Shown here in pieces: positions 41,658-51,158 of a stretch of DNA of 64,000 bases. The notes beneath the pieces are model-generated. The model worked only from the letters and a program-made list of their open reading frames with translations, was not told the origin of the DNA and searched no databases. The stretch covers positions 99,937 to 163,936 of the forward strand of contig JBBALI010000003.1 in the NCBI GenBank assembly GCA_040403095.1, read 5' to 3'. The first letter of the stretch is position 1. The number at the start of each line of letters is the position of its first letter. The translations under genes were made by a program, and so were the position numbers. This DNA comes from JAQVCM01 sp040403095 (GTDB taxonomy: Bacteria; Bacteroidota; Bacteroidia; Flavobacteriales_D; Crocinitomicaceae).

Positions 41658-42404
41658 ATGGAAAACATGGAAGAAGAACGTCTTGACAAAATCATCATGC
41701 AACGTGGATTAATCACTACGCGTGTTCGTTGTGAAAAAATGATTCAGGAAGTAGGCGTTTTGGTCAATGGAAAATTAATCAACAAACCGGGAAAAAAATT
41801 TCCAATCGATGCTAAAATTGAATTGATTGAAGACGAAATTCCTTGGGTTTCTCGCGGTGCTTTGAAATTGATTCGTGCTAAAGACGCTTGGAATATCGAT
41901 TTTTCAGGAAAAGTAGTTTTAGACATTGGCGCATCAACGGGTGGTTTTTCAGAAGTTGCTTTGCATCACGGAGCCAACAAAGTTTTTTGTGTGGATGTAG
42001 GTTCTGACCAGTTGCACGAAAGATTGAAAACTAATGAACGAATTGTAAACCTAGAAAAAACGCACGTCAGAGAATTGACAAGTAACTTGATTACAGAGCC
42101 AATTGATCTTTGTGTGATGGATGTTTCTTTCATTTCACTTTCCAAAATTTTCCCTTTCATTCACTCTTTTTTGAAACAACAATCGCAATTAATCGTGTTG
42201 GTAAAACCACAATTTGAAGTTGGCAAAGAAAACATTGGAAAAGGCGGAATTGTGAAAAATAAATCGCTGTATCCAAAGATGATAGAAGACATCAAGTCAG
42301 AGGCATTGAAAAGCAACTTGAAATATTTGAAACACATTGAATCGCCAATTTTAGGTGGTGATGGGAACATGGAGTTTTTGATGTTGTTGGAGAAAGTGAA
42401 ATAA
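41658..42404 (+). CDS. TlyA family rRNA (cytidine-2'-O)-methyltransferase
   Basis: This 248-residue protein has an S4 RNA-binding domain (about 8-60; LDKIIMQRGLITTRVRCEKMIQEVGVLVNGKLINKPGKKF) and an FtsJ-type Rossmann methyltransferase with the SAM motif VLDIGASTGGFSE (88-100), DVGSDQLHERL and DLCVMDVSFISLSKI. This layout is that of TlyA, which 2'-O-methylates cytidines in 16S and 23S rRNA in some bacteria; older annotations call it hemolysin. Two start codons are possible (41658, 41667); the promoter position fits the second better. Confidence 0.9.
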   Translation: MENMEEERLDKIIMQRGLITTRVRCEKMIQEVGVLVNGKLINKPGKKFPIDAKIELIEDEIPWVSRGALKLIRAKDAWNIDFSGKVVLDIGASTGGFSEVALHHGANKVFCVDVGSDQLHERLKTNERIVNLEKTHVRELTSNLITEPIDLCVMDVSFISLSKIFPFIHSFLKQQSQLIVLVKPQFEVGKENIGKGGIVKNKSLYPKMIEDIKSEALKSNLKYLKHIESPILGGDGNMEFLMLLEKVK

Positions 42405-42500
42405 TACTGATTTTATCGCTCAAATTTCACGTTTCCAATCCTTTTTTTATCTTTGTCTTCCTTAACTTGGCGGACTTTTGCACTATCAATTTGAAAAGAG

Positions 42501-43634
42501 ATGAAGAAAATACAAATGGTCGACTTAAAGTCGCAATATGACCACATAAAACCGGCAGTTGACGCGGCTATTTTGAGTGTAATCGAGAAGACTGAATTTA
42601 TCAATGGTCCTGAAGTTTCTGCATTTCAACAAGAATTAGAAAATTATTTAGGCGTGAATCATGTTATTCCGTGTGCAAACGGAACTGATTCTTTACAAAT
42701 TGCTTTGATGGCAATGGGCCTTAAATCAGGCGATGAGGTAATCACGCCTTCATACACATACATTGCAACCACTGAAGTAATCGCATTGTTGGGTTTAAAA
42801 CCAGTTTTTGTGGATGTTGACCCAAAAACTTTTTGCATCGATTCAAGCAAAATTGAGGCAGCGATTACATCGAAAACGAAAGCCATAGTTCCTGTGCATT
42901 TATACGGTCAATCGGCTGACATGGATTCGATTATGGCAATTGCTAAAAAGCACAATTTGTTTGTGTTGGAAGACAATGCGCAGGCGATTGGATGCGATTA
43001 TACCCACGATGATGGACGTGTTTCTAAAACTGGAACGATTGGAGACGTTGGTTCAACTTCCTTTTTTCCATCCAAAAATTTAGGATGTTACGGAGATGGC
43101 GGAGCGCTTTGCACTAATAATTCGGATTTGGCAATTGAAATGAAAAAAATTGCCAATCACGGTCAGAAAGTAAAATATGTTCACGAGGTAGTTGGTTGTA
43201 ACTCCAGACTTGATTCAATTCAAGCAGCGGTGTTGCGTATCAAGTTGCCCTTGTTGGACAGCTATTGCGATGCACGCAGAAAAGCGGCTGATTTTTACGA
43301 CAACTATTTTGCATCAATTAATGGAATTACAACGCCTTACCGCGATCCAAAATCGAAGCATGTTTTTCATCAATATACTTTGCAATTGGATGGAATTGAT
43401 AGAGATGGTTTGAGTAAATTTTTGGCTGAGCAAGGAATTCCTTCTATGATTTATTACCCAATTCCAGCGCATAAACAGAAAATGTTTGAATCCTTCGGAT
43501 GTGAAGACCAAGATTTGCCAGTGACGGATTGGTTGACTAAAAGAGTACTTTCATTGCCCATACATACAGAATTAGACGAAGAACAATTGAATTATATTTG
43601 CGCACATGTTGCAGCATTCGTAAACAAAAAATAA
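42501..43634 (+). CDS. DegT/DnrJ/EryC1/StrS sugar aminotransferase (WbpE-like)
   Basis: This 377-residue PLP enzyme aminates a nucleotide-linked keto-sugar. The PLP lysine is Lys192 in SFFPSKNLGCYGDGGAL, and LEDNAQAIGC supplies the Asp that binds the pyridine nitrogen. PSYTYIATTEVI and the C-terminal HQYTLQLDGIDRDGL are typical. It opens a five-gene operon; the next gene starts two bases after its stop. Because acyltransferase (WbpD-like) and Gfo/Idh (WbpB-like) genes follow, WbpE-type 3-amination of a UDP-keto-uronic acid is the most likely reaction, but this is inference. Confidence 0.9.
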   Translation: MKKIQMVDLKSQYDHIKPAVDAAILSVIEKTEFINGPEVSAFQQELENYLGVNHVIPCANGTDSLQIALMAMGLKSGDEVITPSYTYIATTEVIALLGLKPVFVDVDPKTFCIDSSKIEAAITSKTKAIVPVHLYGQSADMDSIMAIAKKHNLFVLEDNAQAIGCDYTHDDGRVSKTGTIGDVGSTSFFPSKNLGCYGDGGALCTNNSDLAIEMKKIANHGQKVKYVHEVVGCNSRLDSIQAAVLRIKLPLLDSYCDARRKAADFYDNYFASINGITTPYRDPKSKHVFHQYTLQLDGIDRDGLSKFLAEQGIPSMIYYPIPAHKQKMFESFGCEDQDLPVTDWLTKRVLSLPIHTELDEEQLNYICAHVAAFVNKK

Positions 43635-43635
43635 G

Positions 43636-44952
43636 ATGAATAAAATAGCCGTAATCGGGACAGGATATGTTGGTTTAGTTACAGGAACTTGTTTTGCTGA
43701 AACAGGAAATCAGGTAATTTGTGTTGACATTGATGCGAATAAAGTGGAGAAAATGAGAAACGGAGAAATTCCGATTTACGAACCACATTTAGACGTCATT
43801 TTTGAGCGAAATATCAAAGCAAATCGACTAACATTTACCACAGACTTAGCTGCAGGAATCAAAGATGCTGAAATCATTTTTTTAGCATTGCCTACGCCTC
43901 CAGGTGAAGATGGATCTGCGGATTTGTCTTACATTTTAGGTGTTGCTGATCAGTTGGGAAAATTGATTACAGATTACAAAGTTATTGTAGATAAAAGCAC
44001 AGTACCTGTTGGCACAGCAGAAAAAGTGCATGCAGCGATTGCGAAAAATACTATAGTTCCGTTTGCAGTGGTATCTAATCCGGAATTTTTACGTGAAGGA
44101 TTTGCAGTGGATGATTTTATGAAACCAGATCGTGTAGTAATTGGAACCTCTGACGAGAAAGCCATGAAAGTGATGGAAAGTTTGTACAAACCATTTGTAA
44201 GACAGGGAAATCCAATTATTTTCATGGATGAGAAATCTGCTGAATTGACAAAATATGCAGCCAATGCATTTCTAGCGACTAAGATTACTTTCATGAATGA
44301 AGTCGCTAATTTCTGCGAATTGGTTGGCGCCAATGTTGACAAAGTACGCATAGGAATTGGCTCAGACGAACGCATCGGGAAACGCTTTTTATTTCCAGGA
44401 ATTGGTTATGGTGGTTCTTGTTTTCCAAAAGATGTTCAAGCACTCGTGAAATCTGGAAAAGAACAAAGTTTCAATTTTGAAATTTTGGAAGCAGTGATGA
44501 AAGTAAATGAAGACCAAAAAACGGTACTTTTCCCTAAAATAAAGAATTTTTTCAGAGGAAATTTGAAAGGAAAAAAAATCGCCATGTGGGGATTGGCTTT
44601 CAAACCGGATACAGACGATATCCGCGAAGCTCCAGCTTTGTATATGATTGATGCATTGACCAAAGCTGGTGCTGAAGTGACGGCATTCGATCCTGAAGCA
44701 ATGTATAATGTGCGCAATTTGATTGGTAGTAAAATCAATTATGCAAACAGCGAATATGAAGCATTAGAAAATGCGGATGCCTTGGTTATTTGCACTGAAT
44801 GGGGAATTTTTAGAAATCCTGATTTCAAAAGAGTTTCAGAATTATTGAAAGACAAAGTTATTTTCGATGGTCGAAATTTGTTCGATTTGGAAGAAATGAC
44901 TGAAAAAGGATATTTTTATGCGAGCATCGGAAGGAATGCTGTAAAAAATTAA
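43636..44952 (+). CDS. ugd: UDP-glucose 6-dehydrogenase family protein
   Basis: This 438-residue NAD-dependent enzyme oxidises UDP-glucose to UDP-glucuronate. The N-terminal Rossmann motif is VIGTGYVGLVTGTCFAETG, and the catalytic Cys262 is in GIGYGGSCFPKD. SNPEFLREGFAVDDFMKPDRVVIG is characteristic of the UGD/TuaD group. UDP-GlcNAc dehydrogenases (WbpA type) share the fold, and given its neighbours that alternative cannot be fully excluded. The next gene (a UDP-glucuronate decarboxylase homologue) starts three bases after the stop. Confidence 0.88.
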   Translation: MNKIAVIGTGYVGLVTGTCFAETGNQVICVDIDANKVEKMRNGEIPIYEPHLDVIFERNIKANRLTFTTDLAAGIKDAEIIFLALPTPPGEDGSADLSYILGVADQLGKLITDYKVIVDKSTVPVGTAEKVHAAIAKNTIVPFAVVSNPEFLREGFAVDDFMKPDRVVIGTSDEKAMKVMESLYKPFVRQGNPIIFMDEKSAELTKYAANAFLATKITFMNEVANFCELVGANVDKVRIGIGSDERIGKRFLFPGIGYGGSCFPKDVQALVKSGKEQSFNFEILEAVMKVNEDQKTVLFPKIKNFFRGNLKGKKIAMWGLAFKPDTDDIREAPALYMIDALTKAGAEVTAFDPEAMYNVRNLIGSKINYANSEYEALENADALVICTEWGIFRNPDFKRVSELLKDKVIFDGRNLFDLEEMTEKGYFYASIGRNAVKN

Positions 44953-44955
44953 GAA

Positions 44956-45948
44956 ATGGAAAGAAAACGCATACTAATCACAGGCGCTGCAGGATTTTTA
45001 GGTTCTCACTTGTGTGATCGATTTATCAATGCAGATTACCATGTAATTGCGATGGATAACTTGATTACTGGGCAGTTAAAGAATATTGAGCACCTTTTTC
45101 ACTTGGAAAATTTTGAATTTTATAACCACGATGTTACCAAATTCATTCATGTTCCAGGGAAACTAGATTATATTTTGCATTTTGCTTCGCCAGCAAGTCC
45201 GATCGATTATTTGAAAATTCCGATTCAAACGTTGAAAGTTGGTTCTCTTGGAATTCACAATTGTTTGGGATTGGCGAAAGAGAAAAACGCACGTGTTTTA
45301 ATTGCATCAACTTCTGAAGTTTATGGAGATCCAACAGTGCATCCGCAACCAGAAGAATATTGGGGAAATGTAAATCCTGTTGGTCCTCGTGGTGTTTACG
45401 ATGAAGCGAAACGTTTTCAGGAAGCAATCACCATGGCTTACCATACATATCACGGGTTAGAAACACGTATTATTCGTATTTTCAACACTTACGGTCCAAG
45501 AATGCGACTGAATGATGGTCGTGTTTTGCCTGCATTTATTGGTCAAGCGTTGCGCGGAGAGGATATTACCATTTTTGGAGATGGTTCTCAAACGCGTTCT
45601 TTTTGCTATGTAGATGATTTGGTGGAAGGAATTTTTAGATTGTTGTTGAGCGATTACGCTGAGCCAGTAAATATTGGGAATCCAGATGAAATTACCATCA
45701 GCGATTTTGCTGAGGAAATTATCAAATTAACTGGCACAGATCAAAAAGTTGTTTACCGTGAATTGCCAGTAAATGATCCAAAACAACGTCAGCCGGATAT
45801 TACAAAAGCGAGAGCATTGCTAGGCTGGGAGCCAACGATTGATCGCGCTGAAGGATTGAAAAGAACTTATGCTTATTTCTTGAGTTTGACTCCAGAAGAA
45901 TTGAATAAAAAAGAACACAACGATTTCGATAAATACATTATCAAATGA
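44956..45948 (+). CDS. UDP-glucuronate decarboxylase (UDP-xylose synthase) family SDR
   Basis: This 330-residue extended SDR has an NAD-binding GAAGFLGSH (10-18) and a catalytic Tyr148-x3-Lys152 (GVYDEAKRF). HFASPASPIDYLKIP is typical of UDP-xylose synthases. TDQKVVYRELPVNDPKQRQPDITKARALLGWEP is the usual C-terminal substrate region. It would convert the product of the preceding dehydrogenase to UDP-xylose or its 4-keto intermediate. The next gene overlaps its stop by four bases. Confidence 0.9.
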   Translation: MERKRILITGAAGFLGSHLCDRFINADYHVIAMDNLITGQLKNIEHLFHLENFEFYNHDVTKFIHVPGKLDYILHFASPASPIDYLKIPIQTLKVGSLGIHNCLGLAKEKNARVLIASTSEVYGDPTVHPQPEEYWGNVNPVGPRGVYDEAKRFQEAITMAYHTYHGLETRIIRIFNTYGPRMRLNDGRVLPAFIGQALRGEDITIFGDGSQTRSFCYVDDLVEGIFRLLLSDYAEPVNIGNPDEITISDFAEEIIKLTGTDQKVVYRELPVNDPKQRQPDITKARALLGWEPTIDRAEGLKRTYAYFLSLTPEELNKKEHNDFDKYIIK

Positions 45949-46526
45949 CAAATTACTTTGCGCACGAAACAGCGATTGTAGATGCTGGTTGCAATATTGG
46001 AGATGGAACTAAAATTTGGCATTTTTCTCACATCATGCCAGATTGTACGATCGGTGAAAATTGCAACATTGGACAAAATGTGGTTGTTTCCCCAGGTGTA
46101 ATTTTGGGTAAAAATGTCAAAATTCAAAACAACGTTTCGATTTATTCGGGCGTTGAATGTGAAGATGATGTTTTCCTTGGACCATCAATGGTTTTTACCA
46201 ACGTTATCAATCCGAGAAGTGCTGTAAATCGCCGTGGAGAATATTCTAAAACTGTTGTAAAACGAGGTGCTTCTATTGGTGCAAACGCTACGATTGTTTG
46301 CGGACATGACATAGGCGAATTTGCTTTCATTGGGGCTGGTGCGGTTGTTACCAAACACGTTCCTGCATTTGCTTTGATGGTGGGAAATCCTGCACGACAA
46401 ATGGGTTGGATGAGCGAATATGGTATTCGTTTGGAATTTGATCCTGATGGATTGGCGATATGTCAAGAAAGTGGCGACAAGTATCAACTTTTGAATCAAA
46501 CGGTTAAAAAAATTGAAAATGCATAA
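45945..46526 (+). CDS. hexapeptide-repeat N-acetyltransferase (WbpD/WlbB-like)
   Basis: This 193-residue left-handed beta-helix transferase is built from repeats such as TAIVDAGCNIGDGTKIWHF, CTIGENCNIGQNVVVSPGVILGKNVKIQNNVSIYSGV and VKRGASIGANATIVCGHDIGEFAFIGAGAVV. The invariant Asn/His pattern NVINPRSAV and the HDIGEFAFIGAG turn match WbpD/WlbB, which acetylates a 3-amino group on UDP-GlcNAc(3N)A. It overlaps both neighbours, which points to tight translational coupling. Confidence 0.88.
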   Translation: MTNYFAHETAIVDAGCNIGDGTKIWHFSHIMPDCTIGENCNIGQNVVVSPGVILGKNVKIQNNVSIYSGVECEDDVFLGPSMVFTNVINPRSAVNRRGEYSKTVVKRGASIGANATIVCGHDIGEFAFIGAGAVVTKHVPAFALMVGNPARQMGWMSEYGIRLEFDPDGLAICQESGDKYQLLNQTVKKIENA

Positions 46527-47553
46527 AGATCAAAAAATAAAATTCGCTGTTATTGGTGCTGGACATATCGGCAAACGTCATGCAGAAATGATTAGCAGAG
46601 ATGCCGAAGGTGAATTGGTCGCGATGGTTGATATTCGTAGTGCGGAAGAATGTGATGCAACGCATTTCAATGTTCCATTTTTCAAAACAGTGGAGGAATT
46701 GTTGTCATCAGGTTTGGATTTTGATGTTGTAAATGTTTGTACACCAAATGGTTTACATGCTGCTCAAAGTATTGCTGCTTTGGATGCGAAAAAACATGTT
46801 GTTTGCGAAAAACCAATGGGCTTAACCAAAGAGAATTGCGAGCAAATTATTTTCAAATCACTGCAAATGTCGAAACAAGTATTTTGTGTGATGCAAAATA
46901 GATATTCTCCTCCTTCTGAGTGGATTAAATCAATTGTTTCTGATGGAATTTTAGGTGATATTTACATGGTTCAATTGAATTGTTATTGGAACCGTGACGA
47001 CAGATATTACAAAAAGGGAGGTTGGAAAGGAACAGCTGATTTAGATGGAGGAACACTTTTTACGCAGTTTTCGCATTTCATTGACATTATGTATTGGCTG
47101 TTTGGCGACATCGACAATATTCAAGGGAAATTTGCTGATTTTACGCACAAAGATTCAACTGATTTTGAAGATTCAGGTTTCGTGAGTTTCGATTTCATCA
47201 ATGGTGGAATGGGTTCAATTAACTATTCGACTTCAGTTGTAGATCAAAATTTAGAGTCTTCCATGACTATTATCGGGAGCAAAGGAAGCGTGAAAATCGG
47301 TGGTCAATATATGAATGAAGTGGAAGTTTGCAATATTCCTGGTTATGAAATGCCTGAATTAGCGCCTACAAATCCGGGGAATGATTACGGTGCTTACAAA
47401 GGTTCAGCTGCCAATCATCATTATGTTATTTCCAATGTGATTGACACAATTAAAGGTCGAACAACTTCTACAACAAACGCTTTGGAAGGTTTGAAAGTGG
47501 TGGAAATCATCGAAAGAATTTACAAAGTTAGAAATGCGCAATTTGGAGAATAA
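46519..47553 (+). CDS. Gfo/Idh/MocA family oxidoreductase (WbpB/WlbA-like)
   Basis: The protein has 344 residues from the ATG at 46519 (a TTG six bases earlier is in frame). It has a Rossmann AVIGAGHIGKRHAEM, the catalytic Lys in VCEKPMGLT, and a C-terminal substrate domain with DGGTLFTQFSHFIDIMYWLFGDI. This last stretch is characteristic of the WbpB/WlbA branch, which oxidises the C3 hydroxyl of UDP-GlcNAcA. It is the last gene of the sugar operon, followed by a terminator at 47580-47611. Confidence 0.9.
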   Translation: MHKDQKIKFAVIGAGHIGKRHAEMISRDAEGELVAMVDIRSAEECDATHFNVPFFKTVEELLSSGLDFDVVNVCTPNGLHAAQSIAALDAKKHVVCEKPMGLTKENCEQIIFKSLQMSKQVFCVMQNRYSPPSEWIKSIVSDGILGDIYMVQLNCYWNRDDRYYKKGGWKGTADLDGGTLFTQFSHFIDIMYWLFGDIDNIQGKFADFTHKDSTDFEDSGFVSFDFINGGMGSINYSTSVVDQNLESSMTIIGSKGSVKIGGQYMNEVEVCNIPGYEMPELAPTNPGNDYGAYKGSAANHHYVISNVIDTIKGRTTSTTNALEGLKVVEIIERIYKVRNAQFGE

Positions 47554-47579
47554 ATATCTAAATATAAAATAGTTAAAAT

Positions 47580-47611
47580 AAAGGAATGTGCCCAAAGCAT
47601 GTTCCTTTTTT
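47580..47611 (+). terminator. terminator of the nucleotide-sugar operon
   Basis: AAAGGAATGTGC (47580-47591) pairs with GCATGTTCCTTT (47597-47608) including G-U pairs, followed by a T run. It is 26 bases after the last stop codon. Confidence 0.8.
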
Positions 47612-47626
47612 GTTGAGATGTAACTT

Positions 47627-47736
47627 TTTGCCGGAATTAAAGAAGCGCATTTTTCTGTGCTTGCCAGCACAATTGAATGGAAAATTAATCCTAAAAAAGA
47701 GTTGGAAAGCGATGTGGATGCAAAACGTAAATTGTT
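47627..47736 (+). other. possible remnant of a coding sequence
   Basis: One frame reads AGIKEAHFSVLASTIEW, then KINPKKELESDVDAKRKLF and a stop near 47739. It has protein-like composition but no start codon, lying between the sugar operon's terminator and a convergent lipoprotein gene. I do not recognise the parent. It may be a decayed gene end or chance. Confidence 0.3.
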
Positions 47737-48387
47737 TTAAGGATATTGTATTTCGATTGTTTCTGTTGATCCATACTGGCTTGAATAAGGAGTAGTTGAA
47801 TATAAATTTCCGTTAGAGAAAAGTTGAATTTTGAGTTTGTGGTTAGAATGAATTCGTCGCGTAATGATAGTATCAACATAACTCCCCAAATCGACATTGG
47901 CGCCGGTGCAATTAGTTTGAATACAGCCTATTGAAAGATTATCGGCAGAATTTGAAGTAATGTGTACATTTATTGTGCTATAAGGAATAACGAGCATATT
48001 TTGATGAATTGTGTCTCCATGTTCAAAAGGTGTTAGATCAATTATTCTTCTATAATAGTAAGTTTGGGAATTGCAAGTCAAATAGAATTCTGCGGGTTTA
48101 TCACTTCGACATTTTGTACCCCAAATTGCATAAACAGAGATTGTATTTTGACCAGTTCCTGAGGAAGCCACCGCCTCATTTCCTTCTTTGGTGCAGGCTA
48201 AATATGGAATATCTAAGTTATTGATTGGATTTCCTGTAAGAGAATCAAATACAAAGCCCAATATTTTAATGTTTTTTTGAGAATAAGAAGGTTCGTTACT
48301 GTTGTCACTATTAAATTTTTTTTCTTCTTTTTTACATGAAACGAAAAAAAGAGATGATAAGATTAAGTATGCAGTTAAGTATTTCAT
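47737..48387 (-). CDS. hypothetical lipoprotein
   Basis: This 216-residue protein has a lipoprotein signal MKYLTAYLILSSLFFVSC (Cys18) followed by KKEEKKFNSDNS, a charged/Asn linker. The body is beta-rich and opens ILGFVFDSLTGNPINNLDI, resembling the carboxypeptidase-like pattern of extracellular sandwich domains. It has several extra cysteines (TKCRSD, TCNSQT, IGCIQTNC) that may form disulfides. Function unknown. Confidence 0.75.
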   Translation of the reverse strand: MKYLTAYLILSSLFFVSCKKEEKKFNSDNSNEPSYSQKNIKILGFVFDSLTGNPINNLDIPYLACTKEGNEAVASSGTGQNTISVYAIWGTKCRSDKPAEFYLTCNSQTYYYRRIIDLTPFEHGDTIHQNMLVIPYSTINVHITSNSADNLSIGCIQTNCTGANVDLGSYVDTIITRRIHSNHKLKIQLFSNGNLYSTTPYSSQYGSTETIEIQYP

Positions 48388-48634
48388 ATTCTTTGTTTAA
48401 AAAGAGATAAATATAAAACGGTGAAAATATCAATAAGTTGGAATATTTCTTAAATTTAAGTTTTCTAAGAGTTTTGTCTTGTCCTAAAAGTAGTTTATTA
48501 TTTGCAATGCTGTTTTCGGTTTATTAATTTATTTCAAAAGAATGAGAATCAAAACTGATTTTAAGCAGTTGGAAATTGGAATATTGTATCTTCCGAAATC
48601 TTTTATTTTTTAGCAAGGACGGAAAAAAAATGCG

Positions 48635-51145
48635 GTGAAATTGAACTTAAAGAAATTATTTGTTTGCACATTATGCTTGATTTTTCAAGGTTTTTTGTGT
48701 GCGCAAGAATTGCAAGGTACAATTAGAAATTCAGCGGGAGAAACTATCCCCTTTGCAAAAATCAAAGTCCAAAATTCGATACACAAAACGACAGCAAACA
48801 AAGATGGATTTTTTAAATTATCGCTAAAATCGGGGAAATATCCCATTGATTTTTCTGCGATTGGTTATGAATCGAAAGTGGATACAGTATTCATTTCCAA
48901 TGGTTCCCTTTACCATGATGTTGTGCTTTCAGAATTGACAAATGTTTTGGATGAAGTCACAGTTTCCAATTTAAGTAAACGTGAAAGAGGCAAAGAAATT
49001 ATGCTTCAAGCAATTGAAAAAAGACCTTTTTATCAAGATTTATTGTCGGAATTTAGTTGCAACACTTATTGTTTATCTACTTTAAAACAAGATAAATACG
49101 ATACTCTTTTCAAAGATTCTGTTATTGGAAAACAGACAATTGACATGATTGAATGGCGTGCAAAATCGTTTTATGAAAAACCAATTCGCTTCAAAGATGA
49201 GTTTTATGCTTACAACGATTTTAAGGACAATTCCACCAATTACAATAGTGCCAATTTTAGTATTGAAATTGAAACAAATCCTTCATTGGCGCCTCAGGGA
49301 TCTGCGCTTTCTAGCAATCCATATTTGTTTGTAAATGGAATGAAGGAAGCACATTTTTCTTTGCTTGACAACACCATTGAAGCGCCAAGACTTGCTCAAA
49401 ATCCATTGATTTCACCCTTGGCTTTCAATGCGATGTTGTTTTACGCTTTTTATCTAGAAGAGACATATTCAGACAGTTTACAGCGATTGATTCATGTGAT
49501 TTCAGTTAAACCAAAATTCAGTTATGAAGCCCTTTTTGAAGGAAAAATCTGGATTCAAGACAGTACTTGGGAATTGATTTCATACGATTTGGTAGTGAAT
49601 CCTGGCGTTTTGCTCTATTTCAAAAATATCCGAATTAGGGGCGATTATCAGCATGTTGGCGAGCGAATTGTTCCTGTTTCGAAATCTTTTAATTATTCTA
49701 TCAAGGAAGGGAAAAAATTGATTGAAGGAAATGTGAATTTGGTGCAAACCGACTACAATTTCGAAAAAATTGAGAAGTCGAGTAAATTTTGGCTAGAAAC
49801 CAGCAGTTTTGATGACAAAGCCTTTGACAGAGATTCCAGTTATTGGGAAAAAAATCGTCCCTTCAGCTTAAATGAAATTGAGCAAGCATATATTCACAAG
49901 CAAGACAGCATTATCAATTACCACGAAAGTGATGAATATTTGCATCAGCAAGACAGTATTCGCAATAGAATATCTTTCGTTTCGGTATTTTTCAACGACA
50001 TTGGTCATGTCAATTCATTCAAGAAGTACAGCTTCACTTTCAATCCTTTGGTTTCCCAAGTAATTCCATTTGGTGTTGGAGGTTATCGCCATCGTTTGCA
50101 ATTTGTTTACCGCAAAGAATTTAAAAGTGGGAAATATTTTACCGTTGAGCCAGATTTAGATTATGGTTTTTTGAACAAAGATTTGAAAGGTGGAATTGGC
50201 GGCACCTTCATGTACAATCCGCTCAATTTTTCAAAAGTTGGATTTGAAATTGGTGATGTGTATGATTTTGTGACAAGTAACCAAAATATCCAAGGAACAT
50301 TTGCACCTTCTAATCGCGTTCGAAATAAGAAGATTTCTGCCTCTTTTTCCAGAGAATTGATAAATGGTTTGTATTTGAAATCAAGCGTGTTGTTTTCTGA
50401 CCGACAATCGATTGACAGTTTGAAATATCCGAATTGGATTTCTTTGTTTGGTAATTTTCAACAAGCTCAAAATTTTGAGCCTTACCGCATCTTTTTAACA
50501 ACCATCGATTTAGAATATCATTTTAGGCAAAAATATTTTATTCGAAAAAATCGAAAATATGTGCTTGGTTCGCCGTGGCCAATCGTTAATTTGACTTATA
50601 AAAAAGGAATTCCGTCCATTATTGGCTCACAATCAAATTTTGATTTTGTTGAATTTCAAATTCGGGATGAGTTAAATTTTAAGTCTTTTGGAAACTCAGA
50701 TTTGAAGTTTGTTGCTGGTGTTTTTATACAGAAACAGAATTTGCGGGTGATTGAAAATAAATTTTTCAGACCATCTGACCGCATCTTTTTTTCCAATCCC
50801 GTGAATACTTTGCAGTTGTTGGATACCGCTCTAAACACTTCAAATTCCTATTTTCAGTTCAATTTCATTCACCATTTCAACGGCTTTTTCTTGAATAAAG
50901 TTTGGTTGATTAATCGCTTAAAATTGCAGGAAACTGTGGGTGGAAATTTCCTTTTTATACCTGATGCAAATTTCGCGCAAGTTGAATTTTATGCTGGCTT
51001 GGAAAGAAGAATTAGAATTAGAAGATCAATTTTCAAAGTCGGAGTATATGCCGTCACACAAGACAATAGTTTGTCAAAAGCTTCCATTAATTTTAAAGTT
51101 GGCGTGAATTTTTACAATGCGTTTGCAGATAAGTGGGATTACTAG
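48635..51145 (+). CDS. DUF5686 family outer membrane protein with carboxypeptidase-like domain
   Basis: This 836-residue protein starts at GTG 48635. A signal peptide (LIFQGFLCA) is followed by a carboxypeptidase-D-like regulatory domain (about 25-100; GETIPFAKIKVQNS, KYPIDFSAIGYES). The KRERGKEIMLQAIEKRPFYQ region opens DUF5686. The second half looks like a beta-barrel, ending VGVNFYNAFADKWDY with a terminal aromatic. A paralogue of the same size lies on the other strand at 58054-60549 with matching landmarks (LGSPWPIVNLTYKKGIPSIIGS versus LGSRWPTFYTYYQKGIPKIFGS). The last 66 bp are duplicated at 55983-56048. Function of the family is not established. Confidence 0.87.
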   Translation: MKLNLKKLFVCTLCLIFQGFLCAQELQGTIRNSAGETIPFAKIKVQNSIHKTTANKDGFFKLSLKSGKYPIDFSAIGYESKVDTVFISNGSLYHDVVLSELTNVLDEVTVSNLSKRERGKEIMLQAIEKRPFYQDLLSEFSCNTYCLSTLKQDKYDTLFKDSVIGKQTIDMIEWRAKSFYEKPIRFKDEFYAYNDFKDNSTNYNSANFSIEIETNPSLAPQGSALSSNPYLFVNGMKEAHFSLLDNTIEAPRLAQNPLISPLAFNAMLFYAFYLEETYSDSLQRLIHVISVKPKFSYEALFEGKIWIQDSTWELISYDLVVNPGVLLYFKNIRIRGDYQHVGERIVPVSKSFNYSIKEGKKLIEGNVNLVQTDYNFEKIEKSSKFWLETSSFDDKAFDRDSSYWEKNRPFSLNEIEQAYIHKQDSIINYHESDEYLHQQDSIRNRISFVSVFFNDIGHVNSFKKYSFTFNPLVSQVIPFGVGGYRHRLQFVYRKEFKSGKYFTVEPDLDYGFLNKDLKGGIGGTFMYNPLNFSKVGFEIGDVYDFVTSNQNIQGTFAPSNRVRNKKISASFSRELINGLYLKSSVLFSDRQSIDSLKYPNWISLFGNFQQAQNFEPYRIFLTTIDLEYHFRQKYFIRKNRKYVLGSPWPIVNLTYKKGIPSIIGSQSNFDFVEFQIRDELNFKSFGNSDLKFVAGVFIQKQNLRVIENKFFRPSDRIFFSNPVNTLQLLDTALNTSNSYFQFNFIHHFNGFFLNKVWLINRLKLQETVGGNFLFIPDANFAQVEFYAGLERRIRIRRSIFKVGVYAVTQDNSLSKASINFKVGVNFYNAFADKWDY
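51077..51142 (+). repeat. 3' end of the DUF5686 gene, copy A of a direct repeat
   Basis: These 66 bp encode KASINFKVGVNFYNAFADKWDY and recur at 55983-56048 with 60 of 66 bases identical by my count, 4,906 bp away in the same orientation. Confidence 0.85.
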
Positions 51146-51158
51146 TTTAAGATATTAT

